Under the pieces are notes generated by a model. That model did not search any database and was not told where the DNA came from. It saw only the letters and a list, made by a program, of their open reading frames with translations. From the NCBI GenBank assembly GCA_964007475.1, contig OZ023273.1, forward strand, positions 42,657,525-42,721,524: a stretch of DNA of 64,000 nucleotides, read 5' to 3'. The translations under genes were made by a program, and so were the position numbers. This DNA is from Hybos culiciformis (lineage: Eukaryota > Arthropoda > Insecta > Diptera > Hybotidae). Position 1 is the first letter of the stretch. Every line of letters begins with the position of its first letter. Shown one piece after another: positions 25,546 through 38,044 of the stretch.

Positions 25546-25673
25546 CAAAAAAATCTTAAATCACAACCCCATGAGCTGAATTTTTGTTTGTATTCGCTGT
25601 CACAAAAGTTTTTAATACTTTAAAAATGATTCTCAAAACAAAAAATTTAAGCTCATGTGATTTAAGATTTTTT
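25546..25673. repeat. Short foldback repeat
   Basis: AAAAAATCTTAAATCACA (25547-25564) is matched inverted at 25656-25673. The pairing continues inward through ATGAGCT(G/T)AA(A)TTTTT with a small indel. Arms are about 40 bp around a short spacer. Confidence 0.75.
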
Positions 25674-28600
25674 GTATAATTTTTTTTGATTTATATTTTA
25701 TTGTATGGGACTGAGTCCTCTATGGTATACATACTCTTTGGTTAAAACCAAATAATAAATAAATTAATCGTCTTTTAAGTTCAGTAAAAAAAAATATTTT
25801 TTTTTTTTATTTATTGTACACTTGCTTTTATATTAGAAAAAAGTTATAAAATAATTTTATGTCATTATTCCGTTAAAATATATATAATTATAAAATTTAA
25901 AGTCTTTATAATTACATTTTTGAGCAAAATTAAATATCTAAATAATTCAATCGATAGAGATTCCGGCTGAATAAATTTATTTCATTTGTCTAAAGTTTCT
26001 AAAAGTATATAATGCACACAAAAGATTAATCTAACAATTGTTGAAACATATAAAGGATGAGATTCCAATTTGAAGTTGAACTTAATGAGTTCCGCAAATA
26101 ATATGTCAGACTACAAGTTATATAAATATAATATATTTTGTGAATAGAATGAATATGAACGCTCGCCTATAATGAAATGGATACACCGCAATCCTTTTTT
26201 AATAAAAAGCATGAAACATTTTATATAGTTTAATTAAAGCATTTCAATTTTAAAAATGTAGTTTTTTTTTTAAATAATTCTTAATCAAATTATGGAAAAT
26301 TTTTTGAAATTGTTTTAAAGTTAAATGCTTTTTAACGAGAAATTAAGTATTTTTTTATGAAAAATAAAATTATATTATTTCCCTTCATATATACGTTTGA
26401 TATTCAGAAAGCAAATAAATGCTTATGCGTTTAACTAAAAGTTTGAACAAAAAATTTTTTTTTTAATTATTGTCTAATAGTCGAATTGTTTTTTAAAGGC
26501 TCAAATAATGATCCTAAGGCTATGTTTCCCACTCTATAATTTTAGATTTTATTTAACATTTATATACTTTTAACTAAAGTTTCGAAATAAAATAAGAGAA
26601 AGTTTTTATATAGAACTTTTTGTCAAAAAAAAAAAAAACTTTTGACTAAAAATTAATAAAAAAAAATAAATTTTATGTATACACATAGCAAAAGTTTTAT
26701 ACGTAATTAATTTTCAGAAAGAACAAAAAAAAAATGAACGAGTAATTATAAGAGATTCTTTAGGCAAGATAATTTTTTAATCTCATTAAGAAAGTAAAAA
26801 TGAATAAGATAAAAATTCTTTTTTAATCAGCATATTTTTTTTGTTGCTAACTTAAAGTTCGTATGGTATATACAAATAATACATGTACAATACATATAAG
26901 TTTTTTATATATTTTTAATCTGATGACTTTGCGATAATATTTAAACAAAGTAAAAATTCATAAACTTAAATAAATAAGAAAATTTTCAAATAAGAACAAG
27001 CACAATGCAAATAGCATTTTCCAAACATTAAAATCATTTTCAACAGATATTAAATTTTTAAATAAATTAAATTTTAAATATCTAAAAGATATTATTTCGT
27101 AATTTTTTTTTTTTTTTTTCATTTAATTTATTTTGAAAATAATTATTTCAATTTAATCAAATTTATTCAAGAAATCCAGCTGAATGTTAATTTCTGTCAT
27201 TTTGAAAGTTCTACAAAGAAAAACTAATTTTATCGACCATAGTGTAAACTTCATAATTTTCAGTTGATCTCCTGCCGTATTATTAGGTAGGGTGTGCCGT
27301 ATTATTAGGTAGGTTGTTTTAGTGCGAGATTGGAATATAAAACAGTTTTATAGTCCTTAACATGAACCATCCTAAGATTTTCAACGAACTCCTCGTTTTA
27401 TGTAAATCATTTCGCAATGAAGGTATAACTCTATTATTTTGTTATGCTTTCTTATTTTAATTTATAATTTTTAAAAATTATATGTCCACCTAAAAAGGTT
27501 AATGCTCCAAAATCATTATATTAAAAAAAAAATTAAATTATTGACTCATTTTAGACTTTTTTTCATTTCTTCATATTCCTAAACTTTTAATTTCTATTAA
27601 TAAATATATATAATTGAATAAAACTTATTATTGTTTTTAATTTCATTGTCACTTTTTTTTATAAATTAACGCTAAATAAAAAATTCCATATTTTAAAGAA
27701 ACACTTAAAAAATTATCATTAAATAATATTTTGTGTTAAAGAAAATTTATACCGAAATTTATAAATTCAAAATATAAAATATTATATAATTATATAATTT
27801 AAAGTTTGATTATAATTCAACATAATACATTTTACACAATGTTCAAAAATGCCTGAAATCCCTACGATTATTTAAATTAACACAAAAAAAAAGTATATTT
27901 TTTTACCCTTAAGCTATTAAGGAAATATTTAAATTTTTATATTAAATTACATCTCTCATTGATTTTTATGTTTAATTTTAAAGCATTTTTTTTTCCTGTT
28001 CTTTTTTAACCAAAACTCAAATGCTTTTTAAATTATAATTTAATATTGTTGAGAAAATTGTATTTTTACACCATCTGCGTTTTAACATTTTTGATTCTTC
28101 ATTAACAGAAGACATGCTATTACGGTTAAACTGAAACTAATTGATTCATTTTTGTTTCTCATAATTTTGTTTTCCTCTTTTGTTTCACACATTATTATTA
28201 TAATCATTATGAACTTAAAATAGATTATCCATATATAGTAGATGAATTTCGACACTCGCATAATACAATATCGGATACCATCTATTTGTTACAAAATTTT
28301 TGGACGGATTCTCAAAACTTAAAAAAAAAAACATTCATAAATAATTGCTAATATTTTTCTAAAATATAATGTGAAATATTAGATTCGTTTCCATAAGCAA
28401 AATGAACAGCACATTTAACCAAAATCGAGAATTCTAGATATTTGATTTAGATATTAATTGATAACATAGTTTTCTTCTGCAACTACAAAAATTTGTGTCA
28501 AATTAATTTTTTCTTTCACTGTTAAAATAATAGATTACAAATGAATGAATTCTCCTTATTAAATACCGTGTAATCTTTCATTTCGCTATGTTATAATAAT

Positions 28601-29537
28601 TTTTGGTTATAAAATTTTATTAAAAAGGAAATTTTATATTACTAAGTATTTTTAGCATATTTTTACTTAACTTTAATATACATCAGAGTACAGACATTTG
28701 AAATATAAAACCCGCAAAGAACAGATGTTCATTAGTCCATAAAAAAAAAATATTTTCCTTCTGTTTTATTATAATAAGTATCTGATGATATCTATATATC
28801 GAAGATGAGGCCTAATGTATTATATAATATCTCTAATATAGCATCTAAATATTTTATACAATTTAAACAATAAATTTCTATAATATTACTAATTTTTTTT
28901 TTCTTTTTATGATGATGGAAAGGATTTCTAAATAACAAAATAAACAAAGATATTAAAATATTTTATATCAAAAAAATTTACGTACCAGTGAAGTTGTATA
29001 TATTTAGATTTATTATTTTATTTTATGAATAATAATCAAAAATAATATTAATTAAAATTTATTCAAAGTAAAATTTTTTAGCAAGCTTATGGCCTAGTAA
29101 CTTTAATATATACAAATATAATTTTGAATAGAAATTTATAAATTATTTTTTTAATGTAAAAGCTAAAATAAATTTCTCTATTTGTAGAAATTTAGATGCA
29201 GGTACAGTTTTTGAGTAGCCATAAATTGAAAAATATTAAATTTATTTGTCGACTGCTAGTGTCAGACAACCATTGATGCTGATAATAAATATATATTACA
29301 GAAAAATAAATCAAGAGCGGCTTTTAAGAGGAGCTCTTAATCTACAACGATTATTTTCTTTCTTATATCAATATAGTATATATAAACTTTTGTTGAGAAA
29401 GCTTTCACTTAATTTTCAAACGATAATTTCAAATAGTTTTTTAGTGTGAAAATGTTCCAGGTATGATCAGCAAACATAAACAATACTGCTATTTGTTTAA
29501 TTTATTAGATGACGGTTCTGAAACTAAAGTTATTAAA
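25674..29537. other. AT-rich intergenic sequence
   Basis: No gene was seen. A 22-bp direct duplication containing GCCGTATTATTAGGTAGG occurs at 27274-27317. A 67-codon frame at 29246-29449 is unsupported. Confidence 0.55.
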
Positions 29538-29545
29538 GCTGTGTT

Positions 29546-30346
29546 TAGGGCCTGCAATACCGGTTTTCGGTATTGTATTTAAATAAATACCGGTATACCG
29601 GTATTATACCGGTATTGGTGATTTATTTAAAAATTTAAAAGAAATTGTATAAATTGATAATTTTATTAATTAATACAAAAACAAATATATAATTTGGGTG
29701 AGACTGAGAATAGGAGAAAATGGGTTTTTTTCTTTATTCTACGAATTTAAAAAAAATAAAATAAAATAAACAATCCCGATTTATGTAGAAAAATGTCTGA
29801 AAAATCCAAAAATCATAACTTTATAGTGGTAAGTGCTAATATTCTATCTTTTTTGTTCATTGAAAGTGAAAAATTGAGTTAGGTGTTTGAGAATTGGTTA
29901 CTACCTACCTAGAAATATGTTGAGTTCCACAGACTATTTCTTTACAAAAAATGCACTGGTTTTATATAATGCCGATTGAATCATTATATAATAATTTTCT
30001 ATCTTTATAATAATAATTCAGTATGAATTAAAAAGCAATAAAATTATATTGATCCATCAAAAAAACTAAATTAATTTATTTCTTGGTAAATTTTTTAAAA
30101 AAATCATATAATTTTTGTCCAGATTTCTTTAGTTTTGTCCAGATTTGTCCAGATTTGAACCAATAAAATTTAAATTTGTCCAGATTTCGGGTTTTTAAAA
30201 ACTGGCAACCCTATGTATGATTTAAATAAATTTCAAATGTATGATATTTTAAATACCGAAACACCGGTATTTATATGTCATAATACCGGTATTTCGGTTT
30301 TAAAAAATATCCTCAGAATACCGGTATACCGGTATTGCAGGCCCTA
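29546..30346. mobile_element. hAT-like element with TACCGGTA palindromes
   Basis: The left end TAGGGCCTGCAATACCGG is mirrored exactly at the right end (CCGGTATTGCAGGCCCTA), giving 18-bp TIRs 801 bp apart. Each subterminal region carries several copies of the palindrome ATACCGGTAT. The flanking octamers GCTGTGTT (29538-29545) and GCTGCACC (30347-30354) match at four of eight positions, and all four differences are transitions, compatible with an old 8-bp target duplication. The TAGGG start and possible 8-bp duplication point to hAT. No transposase frame is present. An inner patch of GTCCAGATT repeats suggests a nested insertion. Confidence 0.75.
30114..30216. repeat. Clustered TTTGTCCAGATT repeats, probably a nested element end
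   Basis: The motif TTTGTCCAGATT or a close variant occurs four times in about 80 bp, followed by AAAACTGGCAACCCTAT. Read on the other strand this is AGGGTTGCCAGTTTTTAAAA followed by repeated ATCTGGACAAA, an arrangement like a TIR with subterminal transposase-binding repeats. Only this end is recognised. Confidence 0.45.
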
Positions 30347-30347
30347 G

Positions 30348-31142
30348 CTGCACCCAAAAAATGATGTCCGTAATTCTCAAAAGATTTTTGTCTGTTGATG
30401 GTTCTTTTGTCTGTATCTGTTGCAACTAACAAATTTAAATGTAAAAATGCCTACTCCAACATAATGTTTAGTTAAAATAAATACAAAGAAAGCTCTGTAG
30501 AATTACATGGTTTGTTGTAAACATCTGTTGAATTAACCTTTACACTGTTTGACTGATAATTAACAAAATCAAAAAATTAGTTAGTACGTTTTACAAATAA
30601 TTTTGTTGAAAATCGAAAAATAGATTTTCGTTTACAACGATGTAAGGTTTTGAAACTATTTTTGTATTTTTATTTACGATGCAAGGTTTTTATTTGTTTA
30701 TAAAGCCACCAGTATACATAATTTATATTTTCTATTTTGCACACATCCATAATTTTAAGACTATAGCTGAGTGGTAGAGTGTTTGATTGCAATGCTGTAG
30801 GTCGAGGTTCGAATCCCGAACAAGGCATAAAAAATTAAAATCGAAATTATTAAAAAAAAGAAAATTAAAAAAAAAATAAAATAAAAAGAAATTAAAAAAA
30901 AAAAAATTAAAAAATAAAAAATAAAAAAATAAATAAAAATAAAAAATAAATAGAAATAAAAATATTAATAAAAATAAAAAAAAATAAATTAATTTTTTTT
31001 TCTATTATTTTGAAAATTTATTTCTACAGACAAAAGTTACAGATGCAATCAACAGACAGCCCTATTGGCCCCTTTCGAAAAGATTTATCTGTAAAAGTAA
31101 CAAATATTTTTGTTCAAAAAACAGACAGAATTCTTTGAGTGT
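30348..31142. mobile_element. Possible MITE interrupted by a SINE
   Basis: The left edge GCACCCAAAAAATGATGTCC resembles the reverse complement of the right edge ACACTCAAAGAATTCTGTCT, and both are followed by TCTGTT-rich sequence. The tRNA-derived SINE sits between them. The TIR similarity is imperfect and no target duplication is clear. Confidence 0.3.
30758..30990 (+). mobile_element. tRNA-Cys-like SINE with A-rich tail
   Basis: A polymerase III A-box-like sequence TAGCTGAGTGG (30764-30774) and an exact B-box GGTTCGAATCC (30806-30816) are spaced as in a tRNA. Between them TTTGATTGCAAT corresponds to a tRNA-Cys-type anticodon arm with GCA. The T-stem and acceptor stem no longer pair, so it is not a functional tRNA. 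It is followed by about 160 bases of A-rich sequence (AAATAAAA-type), as expected of a retroposed SINE. Confidence 0.6.
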
Positions 31143-31344
31143 GTGTTATATAGACACAGGCTAGAATCAAATAATTTAAAATTGTTGAAATCATAATTAA
31201 TAAACATAATATTACTTAGTTAAACTAATAATAAATTATGTCATTTTTGGCTTTCAGACAATAAAATTTTACAAATCATAGTTGCAATTACTCGGAACAT
31301 TAATAAATACAATTTAATGGAAAACCTTAATTTAGCTAAACGGT

Positions 31345-31908
31345 CAGTTTAGCTAAATTGTATTGTTTATGGGCTGGTGCTCTTAAAACCCATCTTGAGT
31401 ACCTGGACAAAGTTCAGAGAAGGGCTATTAGATTGATCAACGATCACCAAACCACCAGCTCTTTAACATCACTCAATCACCGTCGCAATGTAGGTTCACT
31501 TTCAATTTTTTATAAATACCTTGTTGGAACGGATACGTGTTCCCTGGAAGTAAAGGCCCTACTTCCTCCACTTCAAGTATTTTCACGCCAAACTCGTACC
31601 GCTTCAACGTCACATCCATATTTCGTCAAAATTCCCAAATGTGAGAGAACGAGCTTTGGAGATTCGTTTTCAGTTCGCACCTCGAGAATGTGGAATGCTC
31701 TCCCATTAAAATTGTTTCCGACAGCTGGCGCACGTTTGACTTACGACTTGTGCCGCTTTAAGAAAAGTGTACATGATTACCTACTAACTATCCCACTTTT
31801 AAATCCCGTCTAAACTTCCTTTCCATTATCAAATCCATGCTTCTTTAAGCATAAAAGGTATCCCACCTAGTGATTTGGTAACTTTAATAAAAAAAAAAAA
31901 AAAAAAAA
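31345..31908 (+). mobile_element. 5'-truncated non-LTR retrotransposon, ORF2 C-terminus plus poly(A)
   Basis: The open frame ending at 31813 reads LYCLWAGALKTHLEYLDKVQ, then RRAIRLI, and later FGDSFSVRTSRMWNALP, ending shortly after DYLLTIPLLNPV. These are hallmarks of the C-terminal segment of CR1/Jockey-type non-LTR ORF2 proteins, downstream of the reverse transcriptase core. The frame is uninterrupted for about 155 codons. A 3' UTR of about 75 bases follows, then 20 consecutive A residues at 31889-31908. Upstream the frame is lost, so this is a typical 5'-truncated insertion. The RT catalytic domain is absent. Its codon usage and GC content exceed those of the surroundings. Confidence 0.88.
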
Positions 31909-34115
31909 GTTCCCACAATCATCTTGTTAAAAATCCGAATACCAACTGAGATCTGATAGTATTAGGTATTTTTAAAAATAAGTTTATTTTTTATGTAAAA
32001 TCTCAAGTATATTTATAATCTTATTGATTGAGTCATTGTTTTTACAACAGAAACCACCAATAAGTCCTTTTAATCCTTTTGTGAACAAAAAATAATGTGT
32101 ATAATACATATATTTTCTTGAAAAATTAGAAAAGATAAGACGTACAACATGTGTACATCTTTGTTTTTGTCTATACATTTCCAATGTTTTTATTTTTTTA
32201 AATGAAATTAATTTTACTTAGTGAACTATAATCAATAAAATCATTCTCCCATTGTTTTTAAATCTGATCATTAATTACGATTGTAAGCTTTCGTAATTTT
32301 TATTTTTTCATTTTATTTTATTTTATTTTTAATGGTTTCATTTTCCAAAATGTGTAACGGTATTTACTTTTTAATTTAATTCAATAACAATTTATCAGAA
32401 TTAAGTCAATGTTTTTTTAAAACAAAATTTTTTACTATTCAGAATTTTTGGATACAATAAATAATTTCAATTTTTTAAAGTGAAATTATTATTAAGAGTA
32501 AGGAAAATAGAATAGAGGATATTAAAATAAAAAAACCAAAAACAAAATCAGATCTCAGATTTGATGCTCGATGCAATTATAAAATGAAATTGAATTTTTA
32601 ACTAATTTATTCCGAAAAAATAAACAAAATTAAATTAAAAAATAGAATTTACGGAATCTCATAAATAAATTTTGGGACCCATTTCATAATCCGGGGTTAA
32701 ACAAATTTTTTAACTTCATCTTTCAATATACCTACTATTAAATCCAATGCTATTGGAACATATTTTCATCTAAATCCAACCTCCAGTTAGAATTCTTGGA
32801 GTCTAACAAATTTATTAGTTCATCTGTCTATCCAAAGTACAAAATTTTCATCGCAATTCATTAAAACTTAAAAAAAAAAATACTTTAATATATAAATTTT
32901 GTATACAAATTATTAAGACGCTTGGACGTGATTTGGCATTATAAAGGAGAACGGACGAACATTTAATAAAATATTTGATTGTATATTCAATAGTTTCAAT
33001 ATCAATAGATTTTATATTCAATTACAGATTCAATATCAAAACTATTATATTTTAAAATTTTTTCAAACTAATAGTAAGAAGCTGAGAAATAAGACTAATA
33101 AATTTTGTTAAATTATCTATGGATTTTATATAACAAAAAAATTCCACTTTATTCATTCTGTAACAAAATATTTATTCCTTCAACATACTAGGTCGTTGAT
33201 TAACTTGAAACAAAACACAATAAGAAGAACAAAAAAATATATTTGATTGCCATCTAAATTGATCGATTTTTTTGTTGTTCAAATACATTATAGTCTTTAT
33301 GAGATTTTTATGATATTCGAAATGATCCATAAAATTTTTTTATCTTAACGACTTTAAAAACAAATTTATGACTGTTATAGTTTCACATAAGGAAACAAAT
33401 TAGTTATAGGTATATAATTTGCTTTAGTTGGCATAAAATAAAACAAATATTATTAGGATTTGTGGTATATATTTACTTATTATACAAATCAGCAATATTG
33501 AAATGCTGAACACATTTTTTTTTCTATTAAAATAACACTATACAGTTTCTTATACACATACAACTGTACGTGTACACTATAAAATGATTACCATATACCT
33601 CTAATCAAAGAGGATTCATAACTTTAATTTAACAATAATTTGAAAAAAATGTTTTATAAAAAATCTTAGGACAATTAAAGGTCGATTAAAATTTTGAAGG
33701 ACAAAAAAGGAGAACATTTTTTTATGATAATTCCATTATATTTCCATTTAAAGCTTAGTTTATTATGTTCAAATAATCTTAAAAAGTCTTAATTTTGAGC
33801 AGATACCATGAATAAAAGAAAATTAGGATGAATACGAATTGCAAGCATAAATAGACATTTTATTTTAGAGACCTTAATGCAAGCGGTAATAGCAACAGGT
33901 ATCTTTACCTAAAAATGTATTAGTAAATCCCCTAATTTTATCACAATTGATACAGCTTTAGATGCATTGCTTACAATTTAAATGGTCTTCCTTTCTGTTT
34001 GTTGTTTTATCATTTTAGATTGTAATTATCTGTAGTCGAACTTATAATAAGTTTATTTCCATCGCCCACCTTTTGGTTCTTATGCAGTGTTTACAATAAA
34101 AGCCAAGCATTTATG

Positions 34116-34116
<1 letters not shown>
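31909..34116. other. AT-rich intergenic sequence
   Basis: No gene was recognised. Confidence 0.55.

Positions 34117-34172
<56 letters not shown>
34117..34172. repeat. (TA)28 microsatellite
   Basis: A 56-base uninterrupted TA dinucleotide run. Confidence 0.98.
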
Positions 34173-34175
<3 letters not shown>

Positions 34176-37100
34176 GGTTTTACCTATAATAATATACTTA
34201 TTATAATAATATACTTATATTATTATGTACAATAACTTTTTATAAAATAAAGTAAACATAATTATAAAAATTACTAAAATGTTTTATACATACATAGTTT
34301 AAAAAAAAAAATTACTTATTTTTATAGAATAAAAAAAAAATTTTGTTTTTAAACAGTTAAAAGGAAATATGCCTAAAATATTGGTCTCAAAATCCCAAAG
34401 ATGAAAAAATTAAAGAATTTCCTATTTTTCTTCCGGTTTGTTTACTTCTTTTTTCTTTACATAATTTTTTTTTTTTTTTAAATAAAAATATATTTATATT
34501 CCTAATGTACATATACATTTTTATGCTGCTTATTTTTCCTTTTTTTTTTTAAGAACATTATGTAATGAAATTTTATTTATTATTTATATTTTTTTTTTTA
34601 TATTTAAGAATATTTTTAGGAATTTTCTCTAACAGATAAACAGCAAAAGGGAAAAAAAAAAATTTGTTGAGAAAATACAAAATAAATTTATTTTAAGAAA
34701 CATAAATTTAATATGAGAAGGTTTTTGAAACGATAAGAAGTGACACTTTTCTTTTGAAATTAATGTTTCTTGAAATAAAAGTGACTAGAATCCTTTTTAT
34801 TTTTTGCTCAAACTATTGTAGAAGACTCTTATACTTGAATGATTTTTCTTTTCTAGTTTATTAAAGGAAAAATTCGTAACCATTTTTTCGGTCTTTTGAA
34901 TTTTGTTAAAAAAAAAATTTATTTGTTTAAATAAAATTTGAAGATGAATTATTTTTTCTATGGCTTTAATAATAAAAAGGTTCAATTTGTGGCTATAGAT
35001 AAATATATATTTTTGATTTATGTTTTCAATATTTATTTTGTCTTTCAAAACTAAAGATTGTTTTTCAGAATCTAATTATATTCAAAGTATTCATCCGGCT
35101 AACTTAATAAGTCTTCAATGTTTTACTTGGAGAAATTGTGGCAATCAAGCATATGTTTAATGAAGGTTGGCATCATCAATATATTATTCCCAAAAATACA
35201 ATGCTGTTTATTAAATCGGATTGTGTTTAAGAATTATCATCGTTTAATATATCTATGTGTATATTATTTCAATAAAAATATGAAAAAAAAATTTTTTAAT
35301 TTAAAATATGGCCATATGGCTAGAATTATCGGTAAGGAAACTATTATACACAATATATCAATCAAATGATGGGAGGATAGATATTTTGAGGTGACGAAAA
35401 TTCACACTGAGGGCGAAAAGTACATAAAAAAAAAAAAAAAAAAAATAACGTAAATAAAATTAACTTGAAACTTAATAAATTTAGAAGATGATTTATTTTT
35501 GAAAGGATCAAATCAAAAATATTTTACCCTAAAATACTAATTCGATAAACAAAACCTCTTTCCCAAAAAGATAAAAAAAAAATAAAAAACCAAAAGAAAA
35601 TCCTTATCTTTCCTTGAAATCCTTCATACCATATTATAATCAAAATATTTTACTATATAATCTTTTAATGAGTAAATTTAATTTTTGGAAAGTAAATAGA
35701 AAATATTTTTAAAAAATTTTGAAACCAAAAATGTTTTCACTAACATAAACATTTCATGGGTTCTTTTAATTTAGGGTTTTCCTTTTTTTTTTTTTTGCTT
35801 TGCTTGATGAAATCTTCATTTCTCTAAAATTTTGAATAAGTTATAAAATTTTTATTTATTTATTTTTTTTTCAACTAACATATCTACATAAGCATTAAAG
35901 AATTTAATTTTCAGAAATTTATTTTGTTTTTTGGTTAAAATATGACAAAATTTACATAAGAGTTAATTTTATAAGCATAGAAAATTTTTGTACTTTTTTA
36001 AGATTTCTATATATTAAATATTAAAAATAAAGCATATATTTTATTTAAATAGTTTCAACGACTTAATTTTTTTTATTTTGTGGAGGACCAAGTTTTTCAG
36101 ACAATTTAAAATCTCATATATTTGAATTTTATTTCCATAATTTAATATTTTCAAATATATTAAGACTAAAAAGGTTAAACTATTAAGAATGTAAAATGTG
36201 TACCTAAACAAACTTAATTAATAGAAATATTTCTAATGTACTTATTCGAGCTCTTTGTTAAGGAATTTTGGTGCAGAAGAACATTCGATTCTCTTGAATA
36301 ATCATAATTGTTATCACAAAAATGCATATTATTAAGGATATGATGACATAAGCGTAAAATTATCTCTTAACTTAATGGTAGCTCAAAATTATGTATTGCT
36401 CCGTTTAATTCAAAAATATCAATATTCTATTCGACTATAATAACTAAACTAATAATCTTATTAAACTTAAACATCGTCGTCAAATATTTTCACAAAAATT
36501 ATAAACATAATTGTATTTTTATATTTTTTATATAAATATAAACAAACTCTTAAATGCATTCTCTCTTAACTATCTATACTAGTTTTTTTTTTTCATTACA
36601 TATAATAATGTCCTAATTTTATATCATTAAAGTAATGGTCCATTAGCGTTGCTGCAATATCTCTTTATTATTAAGTTTTAAAGGACATTTCGTATTGTTG
36701 AGAATTGCAATTTATTTTAAAAGTTTTTTTTTATATTATATTATAATATAGAATATAATATTTTTTAAAAAATATAAATGTATAATGTTATTTAAAATGT
36801 CCTTATCAGAAAATGAACATAGAATTAAGATAAGTTGTATTATATTTTTATATTCTCACTTATAAGAAAAAAATTATATAATAATTTTTCTTTGGATCAC
36901 CATAATATTATATAACATTAGCAAAATTAGTTTTTAAAGTAATTTAAAATTTTTATTAAATTTAAAATACTATAAATACAAAAATATCCAGAGTATCTAT
37001 ATAAACTTTACTATAATTTTTTTTTGTTAGCAAAGAGAATACAATAGCTGATGCAATTTTATGACTTTAATTCAAATTTTTATATAAAGAAAGAAACTTT

Positions 37101-37862
37101 TAACAAAGAATTTTTTTTAATAAAATTTTCTTCTTTTTTTTTTATATAAATTATACCCGATCTCAGTTCTCAAAGTGATTGTAAACTGTGTATAATTGTT
37201 GAAAGAGTTTTATACAAGAAAAGAATCATTTTATAAAAAAAAATTTTCATTCACCCACTTTTCGTTTTTTTGTATATTTAATATTTAGAAAATATGATTT
37301 TTATTTTTATTTTTTTGGTTGCAAAATTTTTTGTTATCACTGTTGTTGATCTACTATTTAGATTACCTTTTTTTTTTTGCTTTGCATAAGAATATAATGA
37401 CAAGAAGAAACTTATTTTAAAAATTTGCTTCTAAAAAAAATTTGACAAAATGAATAGACAAAATTTAAAAAAAAATTTAATATAAGTGAGATGTTATCGC
37501 AGTGATGGAAACCATTATGTCAAAAAAATAATCAAAATAGTTAATTATAGGAAAATATTTAAAAGTTGTTTTCATTACTCTCTAGAGAAAGATGATTAAA
37601 GAATTTAATGTGTATATTTTTTAGATTTTTAATATTTATTTCCAATTTATTTTTCACAGTCATTACATAGTGCTGAACAATTAATTTAATTTGGGAATTG
37701 ATCGTCTTTTCTTTTAAAATAACAGCAAGCCTATAGAAGAATATTTTTTGTATATTATTTCATTTCTTTACTAACTATTTTATATTATTCGATTTTTCCA
37801 CTTTCGAAAATTTCTCAATTGAACTGCCACAAAAAAATTATCCAAATAAATTGCATAATATA
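34173..37862. other. AT-rich intergenic sequence
   Basis: No gene is supported. A tail of about 18 A residues at about 35427 could mark an old retroposed fragment, but the preceding sequence is unrecognised. Confidence 0.5.
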
Positions 37863-37868
37863 TTTATT
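37863..37868 (-). terminator. Candidate poly(A) signal for the exon-5b transcript
   Basis: AATAAA on the minus strand about 44 bases after the 5b stop. A second hexamer overlaps the stop itself. Confidence 0.5.
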
Positions 37869-37911
37869 AAAATAAAAATGTCAATGTTTTCTCTTTTTTT
37901 ATTTTTAAACT

Positions 37912-38044
37912 TTATTGATTTATAAAATCGGCAACAAAATTTTGAAATTCAGCTGGTTTTTCAAAATGTATTAAATGTCCACAATCTGACCAAACTATCT
38001 TTGAATTTGGAAAAATTTTTTGAATTGCTGGCCAATCATTAGGT
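37912..38044 (-). CDS. Abhd11: Abhd11 distal last exon (5b)
   Basis: The acceptor AAATTCACAG precedes 133 coding bases. Joined to the same exon 4 end, it reads Glu-Pro-NDWPAIQKIFPNSKIVW, then SDCGHLIHFEKP, and ends FINQ-stop. His284 is again in GHxxH, at exactly the same residue number as in exon 5a. The GHxxHxxxP context is closer to the general family pattern, so this may be the ancestral version. The stop codon is embedded in an AATAAA hexamer (37911-37916), and another AATAAA lies at 37863-37868. Confidence 0.85.
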
